Of a stretch of DNA of 52,204 nt, positions 19,101 to 25,799 are shown piece by piece (within the stretch, counting starts at the first letter, position 1; every line of letters starts with the position of its first letter). The notes beneath the pieces were generated by a model that searched no databases, was not told where the DNA came from, and worked only from the letters and a program-made list of their open reading frames with translations. Position numbers and translations under genes: made by a program. The DNA comes from Bacteroidaceae bacterium (GTDB taxonomy: Bacteria > Bacteroidota > Bacteroidia > Bacteroidales > Bacteroidaceae), in the NCBI GenBank assembly GCA_017940605.1, contig JAGAYF010000029.1, positions 1 through 52,204 of the forward strand. Direction: 5' to 3'.

Positions 19101-19971
19101 CAGTGAGCATACCAAAAAACTCTATGAGGGTATGGACAGTGTCAGGAACGGACAGTTTGAGATGACCGTTCCCGTTCCCATCGACATCAAGTATTCCAAT
19201 GGCAAGGGAAGGGTAAGCCTTTATGCATTGTCTGCTGATAAGACTGGCGAGGCCAACGGCACTTACAACAACTTCACCGTAGGGGGGACGTCTTCCTATG
19301 TGCAGCAGGATTCGCTGGGTCCTGCCATTTTCCTGTACCTGAACAACCCCGATTTCCAGGATGGCGGAACGGTCAACGAGACTCCCTATTTTGTTGCACA
19401 GCTGAGCGATCCAGATGGAATCAATGCGACGGGCAACGGAATGGGACATGACCTGGAATTGATTATTGACGGAGAAGAGTCGCGGACCTATGTCCTGAAC
19501 AATTACTACACAAATGATTTCGGTAACTTTACGAACGGGAGCGTGGCCTACCTGATTCCCCAGTTGGAGGAAGGCAAGCACCGCTTGTTCTTCCGTGCGT
19601 GGGACATGAAGAACAATTCCTCGACGGCGGTGCTCAATTTCAATGTGAAGACCGGCCTGCGCCCATCGCTGCTCAGTGTGGCGCTGACCAACAATCCCGC
19701 CGTGCAGGCTACGACCTTCCTCATCAGCTATGACCGGCCTGATACTGAAACGGAGTTCACCATCCATGTGTACGATTGTTTTGGCCGTCTGTGGTGGAAG
19801 CATACCGAGACAGGCACTTCGGCCAACGGGATGTACACCGTCAATTGGGATTTGACGTCCAACAACGGAATCTCCTTGCCTGGTGGGCTGTATCTGTATC
19901 AGGTATCTGTCTCCTGCAACGGAAGCAAGGAGAGCACAAAAACAGAGAAATTAATCATCCACAAACAATAA
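16147..19971 (+). CDS. porU: Type IX secretion system sortase PorU (C25 gingipain-like)
   Basis: This 1274-residue exported protein is the type IX secretion sortase, which removes C-terminal signals from cargo at the cell surface and attaches anionic lipopolysaccharide. A signal peptide (WVLMGLIFLSGVAMG) leads. The C25 peptidase domain carries the catalytic pair H774 in NYMGHGAPYS and C807 in LWVIASCIITPFD, exactly 33 residues apart, as expected for the gingipain fold. C-terminal Ig/FlgD-like strands (WDLTSNNGISLPGGLYLYQV) resemble the CTD region found on PorU itself. The order porU-porV-ispF matches that known in Porphyromonas gingivalis. No obvious type IX cargo is encoded elsewhere in this window. 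Confidence 0.95.
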   Translation: MKCWNKTTCRMAWVLMGLIFLSGVAMGHTLRQEIVRVEWNGIRQGQVPVVSRSLCLGRMDLGQAISVRLEYPEYVRLSANERKALQDVGYVPAESLSVSQNIGRSRGECFFDVQFVPIRKSGRHWERLVSAKLVVCMQDTHLSAVTVDDVAADGSAATRYVQHSVLSTGRWVKIRVQEEGVYALTHAQLAQMGFAHPEMVKVFGYGGRILNDRISYGTTGGDYDDLEEIPLYRRGSDVLFWAEGTVRWGTLSYNNTTQTYVATHRNNPYSRYSYYFVTEGDSPAVLANKTTAQSVASSVIKTFPEHSLIDPEEYSWYTSGRNLYERYNYGESGNSRTYNLAAPDADTTQAASLYVIFSAYNQSGVTQVTVKANGNQLGQFNIGKSGEYDHAISGSRLWAVQGLMQNNKVNITTTAGVDARLDVLRLDYMRKLNLRENFLCFSSQQSGSAVFQITNANADTRVWQLGRPGDPLAGREGTLAGNILSVPVDDASLRYVALNTSATFPQPEVVGTVTNQDLHADSSYTMVIIVPESGKLTAQAQRLAQWHAQHDGMSVKVVRADEIYNEFSSGTPDACAYRRYLKKLYDCADSEKDMPRYLLLMGSSVWDNRMLTSECAYLNPKDYLLCYESEASLSEVDSYVTDDYFGLLDDGEGSNLLTEKIDLGIGRLPVTTADEAQVMVDKIIDYAQNTHAGSWKNNIYMLADDGDANQHMEGAEAVAQLVESQHPNLNAKRIYWDAYERVSTATGHTYPSVTSDLKSILNNKGALVMNYMGHGAPYSISHELVLRLNDFKEASSNKVPLWVIASCIITPFDMLEETIGETAMLNKKSGTIGFFSASRAVYSMQNGYLNNHFMNYLLARDANGRRNTIGDAARMCKVRLVTTGTGISQNDLGYNKLKYALMGDPALTLSMPTDRVVVDEVDGKPAGTAVQFQAGSQVRIKGHVEKEDGTANSDFNGSVSLTLMDSKDTITCRNNAGADVTPLTYSEHTKKLYEGMDSVRNGQFEMTVPVPIDIKYSNGKGRVSLYALSADKTGEANGTYNNFTVGGTSSYVQQDSLGPAIFLYLNNPDFQDGGTVNETPYFVAQLSDPDGINATGNGMGHDLELIIDGEESRTYVLNNYYTNDFGNFTNGSVAYLIPQLEEGKHRLFFRAWDMKNNSSTAVLNFNVKTGLRPSLLSVALTNNPAVQATTFLISYDRPDTETEFTIHVYDCFGRLWWKHTETGTSANGMYTVNWDLTSNNGISLPGGLYLYQVSVSCNGSKESTKTEKLIIHKQ

Positions 19972-20018
19972 AACAGGCTTCTGTCAGTTATTATTGTAGC
20001 TTAATATCAGAAAAAAAC

Positions 20019-21236
20019 ATGAACAGATTGTCATATTGCGTATTTTCCCTCCTGTCACTCGCGGCTGCGGTGGCTCATGCGGAAGATATCAAGAACAAAT
20101 TCAACCCCGTCCAGACGGCTGTCGTCTCCCAGAGCATTGCTGCCGATGCCCATGCAGGCGGTATGGGAGACATTGGTGCGGCCACGGAGCCCGATGCCAA
20201 CTCCCAGGCGTGGAATGCTGCCAAGTATCCCTTCTGTATCAGCAAGGCGGGGGTAGCGGTGAACTATACGCCGTGGCTGCGTCAGTTGGTCAACGATATT
20301 GACCTGGCCTATCTGGCTGGCTATTACCGACTGGGCGACTACCAGGCCGTCAGTGCATCGCTTCGCTACTTTTCGCTGGGCGAAGTGTACTATGGCACAG
20401 GCACAACGTCACAGACGGGTAATGAAATGACCATCAAACCGTATGAGTTTGCCGTCGATGCTGCCTATTCACGCATGTTGAGCGAGCAATTCTCGGCTGC
20501 GGTCACCTTCCGATACATCTATTCCGACCTTTCGGGTCACTATGACGATGGCTCGACGCCTGGTTCGGCGTTTGCCGTCGACTTGGCCACCTACTACAAT
20601 ACCTATATGAATGTGGGTGCGCGTGAATGCCAGTTTGCGCTGGGTCTGGGCATCTACAACCTGGGCAGCAAGATTGACTATGGCGATGATTACTCCTTCT
20701 TCATCCCGACGACCCTGCGCCTGGGGGCAAACTTCATGGTGCCGCTCAACGAATACAACCGCATATCCTTTGCAGCCGAGGCCAACAAGCTGCTGGTGCC
20801 GACCTATCCCACCGATGCCCAGTGTGCCAAGGCGTTGGGCTATTCCACGACCGACGGCGAGGACCACACGGCCGAGTATCAGACCTACCGCGAGGACAAA
20901 TATTACAGTATATCGCCCATCAAGGGTATTTTCAAGAGCTTCAACGATGCCCCCAACGGCTTCAAGGAGGAGTTGGAGGAAATACAGTGGAGCGTGGGTG
21001 CTGAATATACCTACAATGACAAGTTCATGCTGCGTGCAGGCTACCATCACGAAAGTGCCAACAAGGGCAACCGCAAATACTTTACCGTGGGTGCCGGTTT
21101 CCGCATGAATGTGTTTTCCCTGGATGCCGGATATGTAATTTCTACGGCCGCCTCCAATCCCCTGGACCAGACATTGCGCGTTTCGTTGGGATTCGATTTC
21201 GATGGCATCCGCGATTTGTTTACGCGAGGCAGGTAA
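20019..21236 (+). CDS. porV: Type IX secretion system outer-membrane protein PorV (LptO)
   Basis: This 405-residue outer-membrane beta-barrel of the FadL-like PorV/PorQ family carries cargo from the translocon to the PorU sortase. I place the start at the ATG at 20019, which gives a classic signal peptide (MNRLSYCVFSLLSLAAAVAHA). An upstream in-frame ATG at 19776 would overlap porU by almost 200 bp. Family segments are QSIAADAHAGGMGDIGAA near the N-terminus, RYFSLGEVYYG, SAAVTFRYIYSDLSG, and the C-terminal barrel strands GAGFRMNVFSLDAGYV and LRVSLGFDF. It follows porU by 47 bp and precedes ispF by 18 bp. Confidence 0.93.
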   Translation: MNRLSYCVFSLLSLAAAVAHAEDIKNKFNPVQTAVVSQSIAADAHAGGMGDIGAATEPDANSQAWNAAKYPFCISKAGVAVNYTPWLRQLVNDIDLAYLAGYYRLGDYQAVSASLRYFSLGEVYYGTGTTSQTGNEMTIKPYEFAVDAAYSRMLSEQFSAAVTFRYIYSDLSGHYDDGSTPGSAFAVDLATYYNTYMNVGARECQFALGLGIYNLGSKIDYGDDYSFFIPTTLRLGANFMVPLNEYNRISFAAEANKLLVPTYPTDAQCAKALGYSTTDGEDHTAEYQTYREDKYYSISPIKGIFKSFNDAPNGFKEELEEIQWSVGAEYTYNDKFMLRAGYHHESANKGNRKYFTVGAGFRMNVFSLDAGYVISTAASNPLDQTLRVSLGFDFDGIRDLFTRGR

Positions 21237-21254
21237 TCCACAAAGCATGGCAAG

Positions 21255-21737
21255 ATGAATATCCGTGTCGGTCTGGGTTATGATGTCCATCGGCTGGTGG
21301 CCGACCGCCCGCTGTGGCTGGGTGGCATCAGGATTGATTCGCCGTTGGGCCTGTTGGGACACAGCGATGCCGATGTCCTGCTGCACGCCCTGAGCGATGC
21401 TATCCTGGGAGCTGCCAATTGCAGGGACATTGGCTATCACTTCCCCGATACGTCTCCCCAGTACGAAAACGCCGACAGCAAGCTCCTGTTGGCCGAAGTG
21501 GTCAGGATCGTTGGCCGGAAGGGCTTCAGCATCGTCAATGTGGACGCGACGGTGTGTGCCGAAAAGCCTAAGTTGAGTCCCTATATCGACCCAATGCGGC
21601 TTTGCATTGCGTCGGTCCTGAACATAGATGCAGATTGCGTTTCGGTCAAGGCCACCACAACGGAACGCCTGGGGTTCACGGGCAGGCAGGAAGGCATATC
21701 GGCCTATGCCGTCGTCTTGTTGGAAAAACAATCGTGA
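21255..21737 (+). CDS. ispF: 2-C-methyl-D-erythritol 2,4-cyclodiphosphate synthase
   Basis: This 160-residue homotrimeric enzyme cyclises CDP-ME 2-phosphate in the MEP isoprenoid pathway. The metal ligands D10 and H12 in GLGYDVHRLV, LLGHSDADVLLHALSDAILGA, DIGYHFPDT and the C-terminal VSVKATTTERLGFTGRQEGI are diagnostic, and the length is standard. It is the last gene of the FAH-porU-porV-ispF run, and a small hairpin (21767-21787) follows 30 bp later. Linkage of ispF to porU/porV is a known Bacteroidetes arrangement and does not imply a secretion role. Confidence 0.97.
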   Translation: MNIRVGLGYDVHRLVADRPLWLGGIRIDSPLGLLGHSDADVLLHALSDAILGAANCRDIGYHFPDTSPQYENADSKLLLAEVVRIVGRKGFSIVNVDATVCAEKPKLSPYIDPMRLCIASVLNIDADCVSVKATTTERLGFTGRQEGISAYAVVLLEKQS

Positions 21738-21766
21738 CAGAATAATTCCTTTCATTGTATCGGATA

Positions 21767-21787
21767 GCCCGTTTATGGGAAACGGGC
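21767..21787 (+). terminator. Small hairpin after ispF
   Basis: GCCCGTTT (21767-21774) pairs perfectly with AAACGGGC (21780-21787) around ATGGG. It is a plausible terminator without a T-run. Confidence 0.5.
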
Positions 21788-22117
21788 ATGTTAAGGTCGT
21801 GTATCCTTCGGTCGATGGTCCATGTAACGTGCTGCCTACGGGGAAGTGGTGCTTCTGGTATGGATAAACGGCAGGCGGCAGGGCGTGGAAGTTGGGCCAA
21901 TGCGGCCTGAAAGAATTTGGGCAAGGCCCAAAAGTGACGCGGACAAGGCGTAAAAACTGGCTGTTGCCCCGTGAATGTCATCAGTGGGGTGCTATGTTGT
22001 GCGTGATAGCTGTCCTAGCTGCCTAGACTGCCCAACGGGATGGCCTTTGGGCTCAGTTGGCCGCGCTGTGATGGCTGTTGTTCCGTTGCTTCCTTGTTAG
22101 CCGTGAAGTGATACAAA
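21788..22117. other. Gene-free stretch between ispF and the DUF4270 gene
   Basis: These 330 bp lie between two convergent units. I found no supported coding frame, tRNA or known riboswitch shape, and no repeat shared with the rest of the window. Confidence 0.6.
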
Positions 22118-22153
22118 AAGAAAAGTCCTGACTGTTGGGTCAGGACTTTTCTT
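22118..22153 (-). terminator. Strong intrinsic terminator for the DUF4270 gene
   Basis: The 15-bp arms 22118-22132 and 22139-22153 are perfectly complementary with a 6-nt loop, starting 3 bp beyond the stop. On the minus strand the stem is followed by a T-rich run (CTTTTTGTAT). Confidence 0.85.
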
Positions 22154-22155
22154 CT

Positions 22156-23553
22156 CTATTTGAAGTGGCTGTATATAACCGATATGCTGATGGGATTGCC
22201 GGTACTGCCAACCAATTTCGTGCTGCTCAGGCTGAAATCGTGGTAGACCTTGGTGTAGGTGTTCGTGCCGTTGACTTCCGTCTTTACGGGTATCAGGACT
22301 ACCTTGTACCAATCGTCGTCGCCGTCGTTGTTGTGCATGCGCTTAAGGTAGGAGACAAGCGTAGCAATGTTCTCATACGAATAGGAATTGTATGCGCTGT
22401 TGTATGTCGAGATGAAGGATGTCGTTCCGTTGGGAAGTTGGTGCTTTTCAAAGAAAGCGTCCATTTCCTTTTTGGGAATCATCAACAGCTCACTTGGCAC
22501 AGCCAGGCTGTAGCGTCGCAGGGAATCGTTGTTCTGGCGCTTAAACACAATCTTTGCACTGTTGATGGAGTCGTTGTCATGGCCCTGGTAGATGGAGTCT
22601 ATGGGCAGTGTCACTTCCGTGAAGATGCCGGCAGGCGTCTTCAGGTAGGTGCAGGCGGTGTCGCCGAGCAAAGCTTCGTTGTCCTTGTTGGAGATGCTGT
22701 TGTTCTGCAGGACTTCCTGTGTCGCGGCTACGCGCGATACGCCCACGTAGGTGCTGTCGTTTACCGTGTAGTTGAAATAGATGCTCAGGGTGGAAATGTC
22801 AATGTTCACCATCGTCCCGTTGCCCGAGATGACCTTGAAGTAGAACCCTGGCATGACGTGGTGGATAAAGTTGTAGGAGTTTTTGAAGTATTCGGGATGT
22901 TGGTAGTATTGTTGCAGGATGCGTGAGCCGTATTCCCTGGGCAGCTTGATGTTGATGTGCTTGCTGTAGGAAGAAGAGTAGCGCAGCGAGTCGCTTACCT
23001 CGAGGTCGACCACTGCAAAGGACATTTCTTGGTAGATGGCGTCGCTCCTTTTGCTCAGGTAGGGAGCAGGGTCAAGGTTGGTGTAGTATACGGTCTCTTC
23101 GGCCATAATGTGGGCAGAATCAAGCTCCATTATGGCAATTTTCATGGAGTTGAGTGAATCTCCGTAATAGGTGTTGATGTATAGGTTGATGTCCACGCTG
23201 TCGGCCACGGGCAGGCCATCCTCTTTATACATGGTGGCAATGTCGGGCAGTTCGTAGTTTTCCAGGCAGTAGAACTGCGCCAGGAAATTGCTGGTTGTCG
23301 TTGCGCCTGTCTCGGGGTCGGTGACGCGCCCCAGGTAGCATTGCGATGTGTTTGCAAGGAGGGAGTCGATGAGGATGCTCTTGGTGTGGGCGTAGAAGAT
23401 GCTGTCTGACGTGCTGAACTTATCGTTGCTTGGCAGAACGCTTGGGCCGATGCTTCCTGTCTCGTCGTCGCATGAACTGAAACAGCACACAGCCACCATG
23501 ACAAGGAGGATGGTGGCCATGACTTTTGATTTGAATGGTTTGAGTGGGAACAT
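22156..23553 (-). CDS. DUF4270 family lipoprotein
   Basis: This 465-residue exported protein has a lipoprotein signal: MFPLKPFKSKVMATILL then VCCFSSC, with the lipid-modified cysteine at residue 28. The mature start DDETGSIGPSVLP, followed by YAHTKSILIDSLLANTSQCYLGRVTDP, is typical of the Bacteroidetes family DUF4270. Family function is not established. It sits downstream of the truncated GT5 gene on the same strand with a 26-bp gap, beside panC-panD, a grouping I recall as conserved in Bacteroidales. It is closed by a strong terminator. Confidence 0.85.
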   Translation of the reverse strand: MFPLKPFKSKVMATILLVMVAVCCFSSCDDETGSIGPSVLPSNDKFSTSDSIFYAHTKSILIDSLLANTSQCYLGRVTDPETGATTTSNFLAQFYCLENYELPDIATMYKEDGLPVADSVDINLYINTYYGDSLNSMKIAIMELDSAHIMAEETVYYTNLDPAPYLSKRSDAIYQEMSFAVVDLEVSDSLRYSSSYSKHINIKLPREYGSRILQQYYQHPEYFKNSYNFIHHVMPGFYFKVISGNGTMVNIDISTLSIYFNYTVNDSTYVGVSRVAATQEVLQNNSISNKDNEALLGDTACTYLKTPAGIFTEVTLPIDSIYQGHDNDSINSAKIVFKRQNNDSLRRYSLAVPSELLMIPKKEMDAFFEKHQLPNGTTSFISTYNSAYNSYSYENIATLVSYLKRMHNNDGDDDWYKVVLIPVKTEVNGTNTYTKVYHDFSLSSTKLVGSTGNPISISVIYSHFK

Positions 23554-23579
23554 TAAATCAAAAAATTAAGTTGTAGGGG

Positions 23580-24395
23580 CTATGCTTGGTCGTGTAGGCT
23601 GTTATAGAACGCCTGTACTTTCTGTGGGAAGTCTTCCTTGCTGAATGGGAGCAGGGGAATGTTCTTGTTCTGTGCAAATTCTATCAGTTCTGGGTCAATG
23701 TCTTCGTCGGAGCAGACAATGCCGTCGCAGAACAGGATGCAGAATTTGGCAAAGTCGCGGTAGGTCTTGAATGGCATCTTGTAGGAATTGATAACACGCG
23801 GCGTGACGTTGCGGAAAGCCAGCATGGCTACGAATTCCTGGGGTAGGGGAGTCTCAAGCGATTGGTTGTGGAGCGACAGCACAATCTTGCTCGACGCATA
23901 GGTAGGTTCGTCCTTGTATGCGTTCTTCAGGTAGAACGGAATCAGCATGGACATCCACCCTTGGCATTGCACAATGTCGGGAAACCAGCGCAACAGCTTG
24001 GTTGTCTCAATGACGCTGCGCGCATAGAAGATGGCGCGTTCGTAGTTGTCGGGATATTCTGCCCCGTTTTCGTCATACGCCATCTGGCGCTTGCGGAAGA
24101 AGTCGTCATTGTCAATGAAGTAGACTTGTATGCGCGAGGGTTGCATGGATGCTACCTTGATAAGCAAGGGATGGTCGGTGTCGTTGATGATAATGTTCAT
24201 TCCCGACAGGCGGATGACCTCATGCAACTGGCCGCGCCGCTCATTGATGATGCCCCACTTGGGTAGGAAAGTGCGTATCTCGCAGCCGTTTTCTTGAATG
24301 TACCTTGGAATCTTGTTTCCCATGACCGACATGGGCGTCTCGGGGACGTAAGGAGCGATTTCCTGGGTGATAAAAAGAACTCTTTCTACTGCCAT
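23580..24395 (-). CDS. Truncated glycogen/starch synthase-like (GT5 N-terminal domain) protein
   Basis: This 271-residue cytoplasmic protein matches only the N-terminal Rossmann domain of GT5 glycogen/starch synthases (usual length about 480). I chose the ATG at 24395 (MAVERVLFITQEIAPYVPE), just after a -7 box; an in-frame ATG at 24455 would start upstream of that promoter. The ADP-glucose-binding KxGGLxDV loop of true synthases is replaced by ETPMSVMGNKIP, and the whole second domain with its catalytic motif is absent, so glycogen synthesis is unlikely. WFPDIVQCQGWMSML corresponds to the synthase D-x-x-H-x-HDW region. A sensor, binding or regulatory role is possible; nothing in the sequence specifies one. 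Confidence 0.75.
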   Translation of the reverse strand: MAVERVLFITQEIAPYVPETPMSVMGNKIPRYIQENGCEIRTFLPKWGIINERRGQLHEVIRLSGMNIIINDTDHPLLIKVASMQPSRIQVYFIDNDDFFRKRQMAYDENGAEYPDNYERAIFYARSVIETTKLLRWFPDIVQCQGWMSMLIPFYLKNAYKDEPTYASSKIVLSLHNQSLETPLPQEFVAMLAFRNVTPRVINSYKMPFKTYRDFAKFCILFCDGIVCSDEDIDPELIEFAQNKNIPLLPFSKEDFPQKVQAFYNSLHDQA

Positions 24396-24413
24396 TCTGT
24401 CATATTTGTAATG

Positions 24414-24421
24414 CAAAGTTA
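24414..24421 (-). promoter_or_regulatory. Candidate -7 box for the GT5-like gene
   Basis: TAACTTTG on the minus strand at 24414-24421 fits TAnnTTTG. The start site would fall about 12 nt before the ATG at 24395. No TTTG lies at the expected -33 distance. Confidence 0.4.
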
Positions 24422-24560
24422 CGAAAAAAAGAAAAATGGAGTTTCCTTTTTTCAAAAAATAATGCTTTCAGGCCATTCTTTGCAGGGGACAAATGCCCTC
24501 TATTTCAAAATAAAGTTGTTATTTTGCAGGCTCAAATCAAGCTGATAACAATAGAGAGAA

Positions 24561-25409
24561 ATGGAATTGCTGACCACTGTTTCCCAACTTGAGGCAAGCC
24601 TGGCCCGCGCCCGTCAGGAGGGGTTGTCCGTCGGACTTGTCCCTACGATGGGGGCACTGCACAAAGGACATGCTTCCTTGGTGGAACGTTGTGTAAGGGA
24701 GAATGATGTAACAGTCGTAAGTGTCTTTGTCAACCCCACGCAGTTTAACGACAAGAAGGACCTGCAAAGCTATCCGCGCGACCTGGATGCCGATTGCCGT
24801 TTGCTGCAATCCCATGGTGCTACCTATGTCTTTGCGCCCTCCGTGGAGGAAATGTATCCCGAGCCGGACACGCGGCAGTTTTCCTATCCGCCTGTTGACA
24901 CCGTTATGGAGGGAGCATTCCGTCCTGGACATTTCAATGGCGTTTGCCAAATCGTCAGCAAATTGTTCTATGCCGTCAAGCCCGACAGGGCCTACTTTGG
25001 TGAAAAGGACTTTCAGCAGATAGCCGTCATCCGTCAGATGGTACAGGCGTTGGGCATCCCCGTCCGGCTGTGTCCATGCCCTATTGTGCGTGAGTCAGAC
25101 GGACTGGCTTTGAGCAGTCGCAATGCGTTGCTGTCTGAATCGGAGAGAAAGTTGGCGGTCAACATCTCGCGCATCCTGTTCTTCAGCCAGGCCTATTCTG
25201 CCAACCACACCGTCCGGCAAACTCTTGCCTTTGTCGAGGATTCCCTGAATGCACTGGAGGGACTGGAGGTCCAGTATTTCCAGATTGTGGACGGCCGCTC
25301 GCTTCAACCCGTGGCCGATTGGCAGCAGACTGATGACATTGTGGGTTGCATCACTGTGTTCTGCGGCAGTCGTCCCGTCCGTTTAATTGATAACATCCGA
25401 TACCGATAA
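24561..25409 (+). CDS. panC: Pantothenate synthetase
   Basis: This 282-residue enzyme joins pantoate and beta-alanine with ATP, the last step of pantothenate synthesis. The nucleotide-binding [15 protein letters not shown], then [15 protein letters not shown], the [12 protein letters not shown] region, YFGEKDFQQ and [14 protein letters not shown] are all canonical. It is 3 bp from panD, which supplies its substrate beta-alanine, so the two form a coupled pair. It diverges from the GT5-like gene across a 165-bp intergenic region. Confidence 0.98.
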   Translation: MELLTTVSQLEASLARARQEGLSVGLVPTMGALHKGHASLVERCVRENDVTVVSVFVNPTQFNDKKDLQSYPRDLDADCRLLQSHGATYVFAPSVEEMYPEPDTRQFSYPPVDTVMEGAFRPGHFNGVCQIVSKLFYAVKPDRAYFGEKDFQQIAVIRQMVQALGIPVRLCPCPIVRESDGLALSSRNALLSESERKLAVNISRILFFSQAYSANHTVRQTLAFVEDSLNALEGLEVQYFQIVDGRSLQPVADWQQTDDIVGCITVFCGSRPVRLIDNIRYR

Positions 25410-25412
25410 GCT

Positions 25413-25763
25413 ATGTTTGTAGAAGTACTCAAGTCCAAGATACACAATGTCAGGGTTACCCAGGCCAACCTGGACTATGTGGGCAGCATCACCATTGACG
25501 AAGCGCTCATGGAGGCTTCGGGCATCATTGCCGGCGAGCATGTCTATGTGGTAGACAATAACAACGGCGAGCGTTTCGAGACCTATGTCATTCCGGGCGA
25601 GCGCAACAGCGGCATTATCTGCCTCAACGGAGCAGCCGCGCGCAAGGTCCTTGTCGGCGATATCGTAATCATTATGGCCTTTGCTTCCATGACGCCTGAG
25701 GAAGCCAGGCAGTTCCGTCCATCTATCATTTGTCCCGACAGCACAACCAATGCATTGCGCTGA
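25413..25763 (+). CDS. panD: Aspartate 1-decarboxylase
   Basis: This 116-residue pyruvoyl enzyme makes beta-alanine from aspartate for pantothenate. It is synthesised as a pro-protein cleaved between G24 and S25 (YVGSITID), where S25 becomes the pyruvoyl group. [41 protein letters not shown] and DIVIIMAFA are standard PanD segments. It directly follows panC. It converges with the large fimbrial lipoprotein gene, whose stop lies 36 bp beyond; I see no clear terminator in that gap. Confidence 0.97.
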   Translation: MFVEVLKSKIHNVRVTQANLDYVGSITIDEALMEASGIIAGEHVYVVDNNNGERFETYVIPGERNSGIICLNGAAARKVLVGDIVIIMAFASMTPEEARQFRPSIICPDSTTNALR

Positions 25764-25799
25764 CGGGACAAACCAAGTTCCTTTCCTTTTGTTCTTTTC

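Noticed and set aside
21788-22117. Riboswitch or small RNA between ispF and the DUF4270 gene
   Set aside because: No recognisable conserved core; the only strong hairpins are explained as terminators at its two ends.
23580-24395. Functional glycogen synthase
   Set aside because: Half the fold and the nucleotide-sugar loop are missing.
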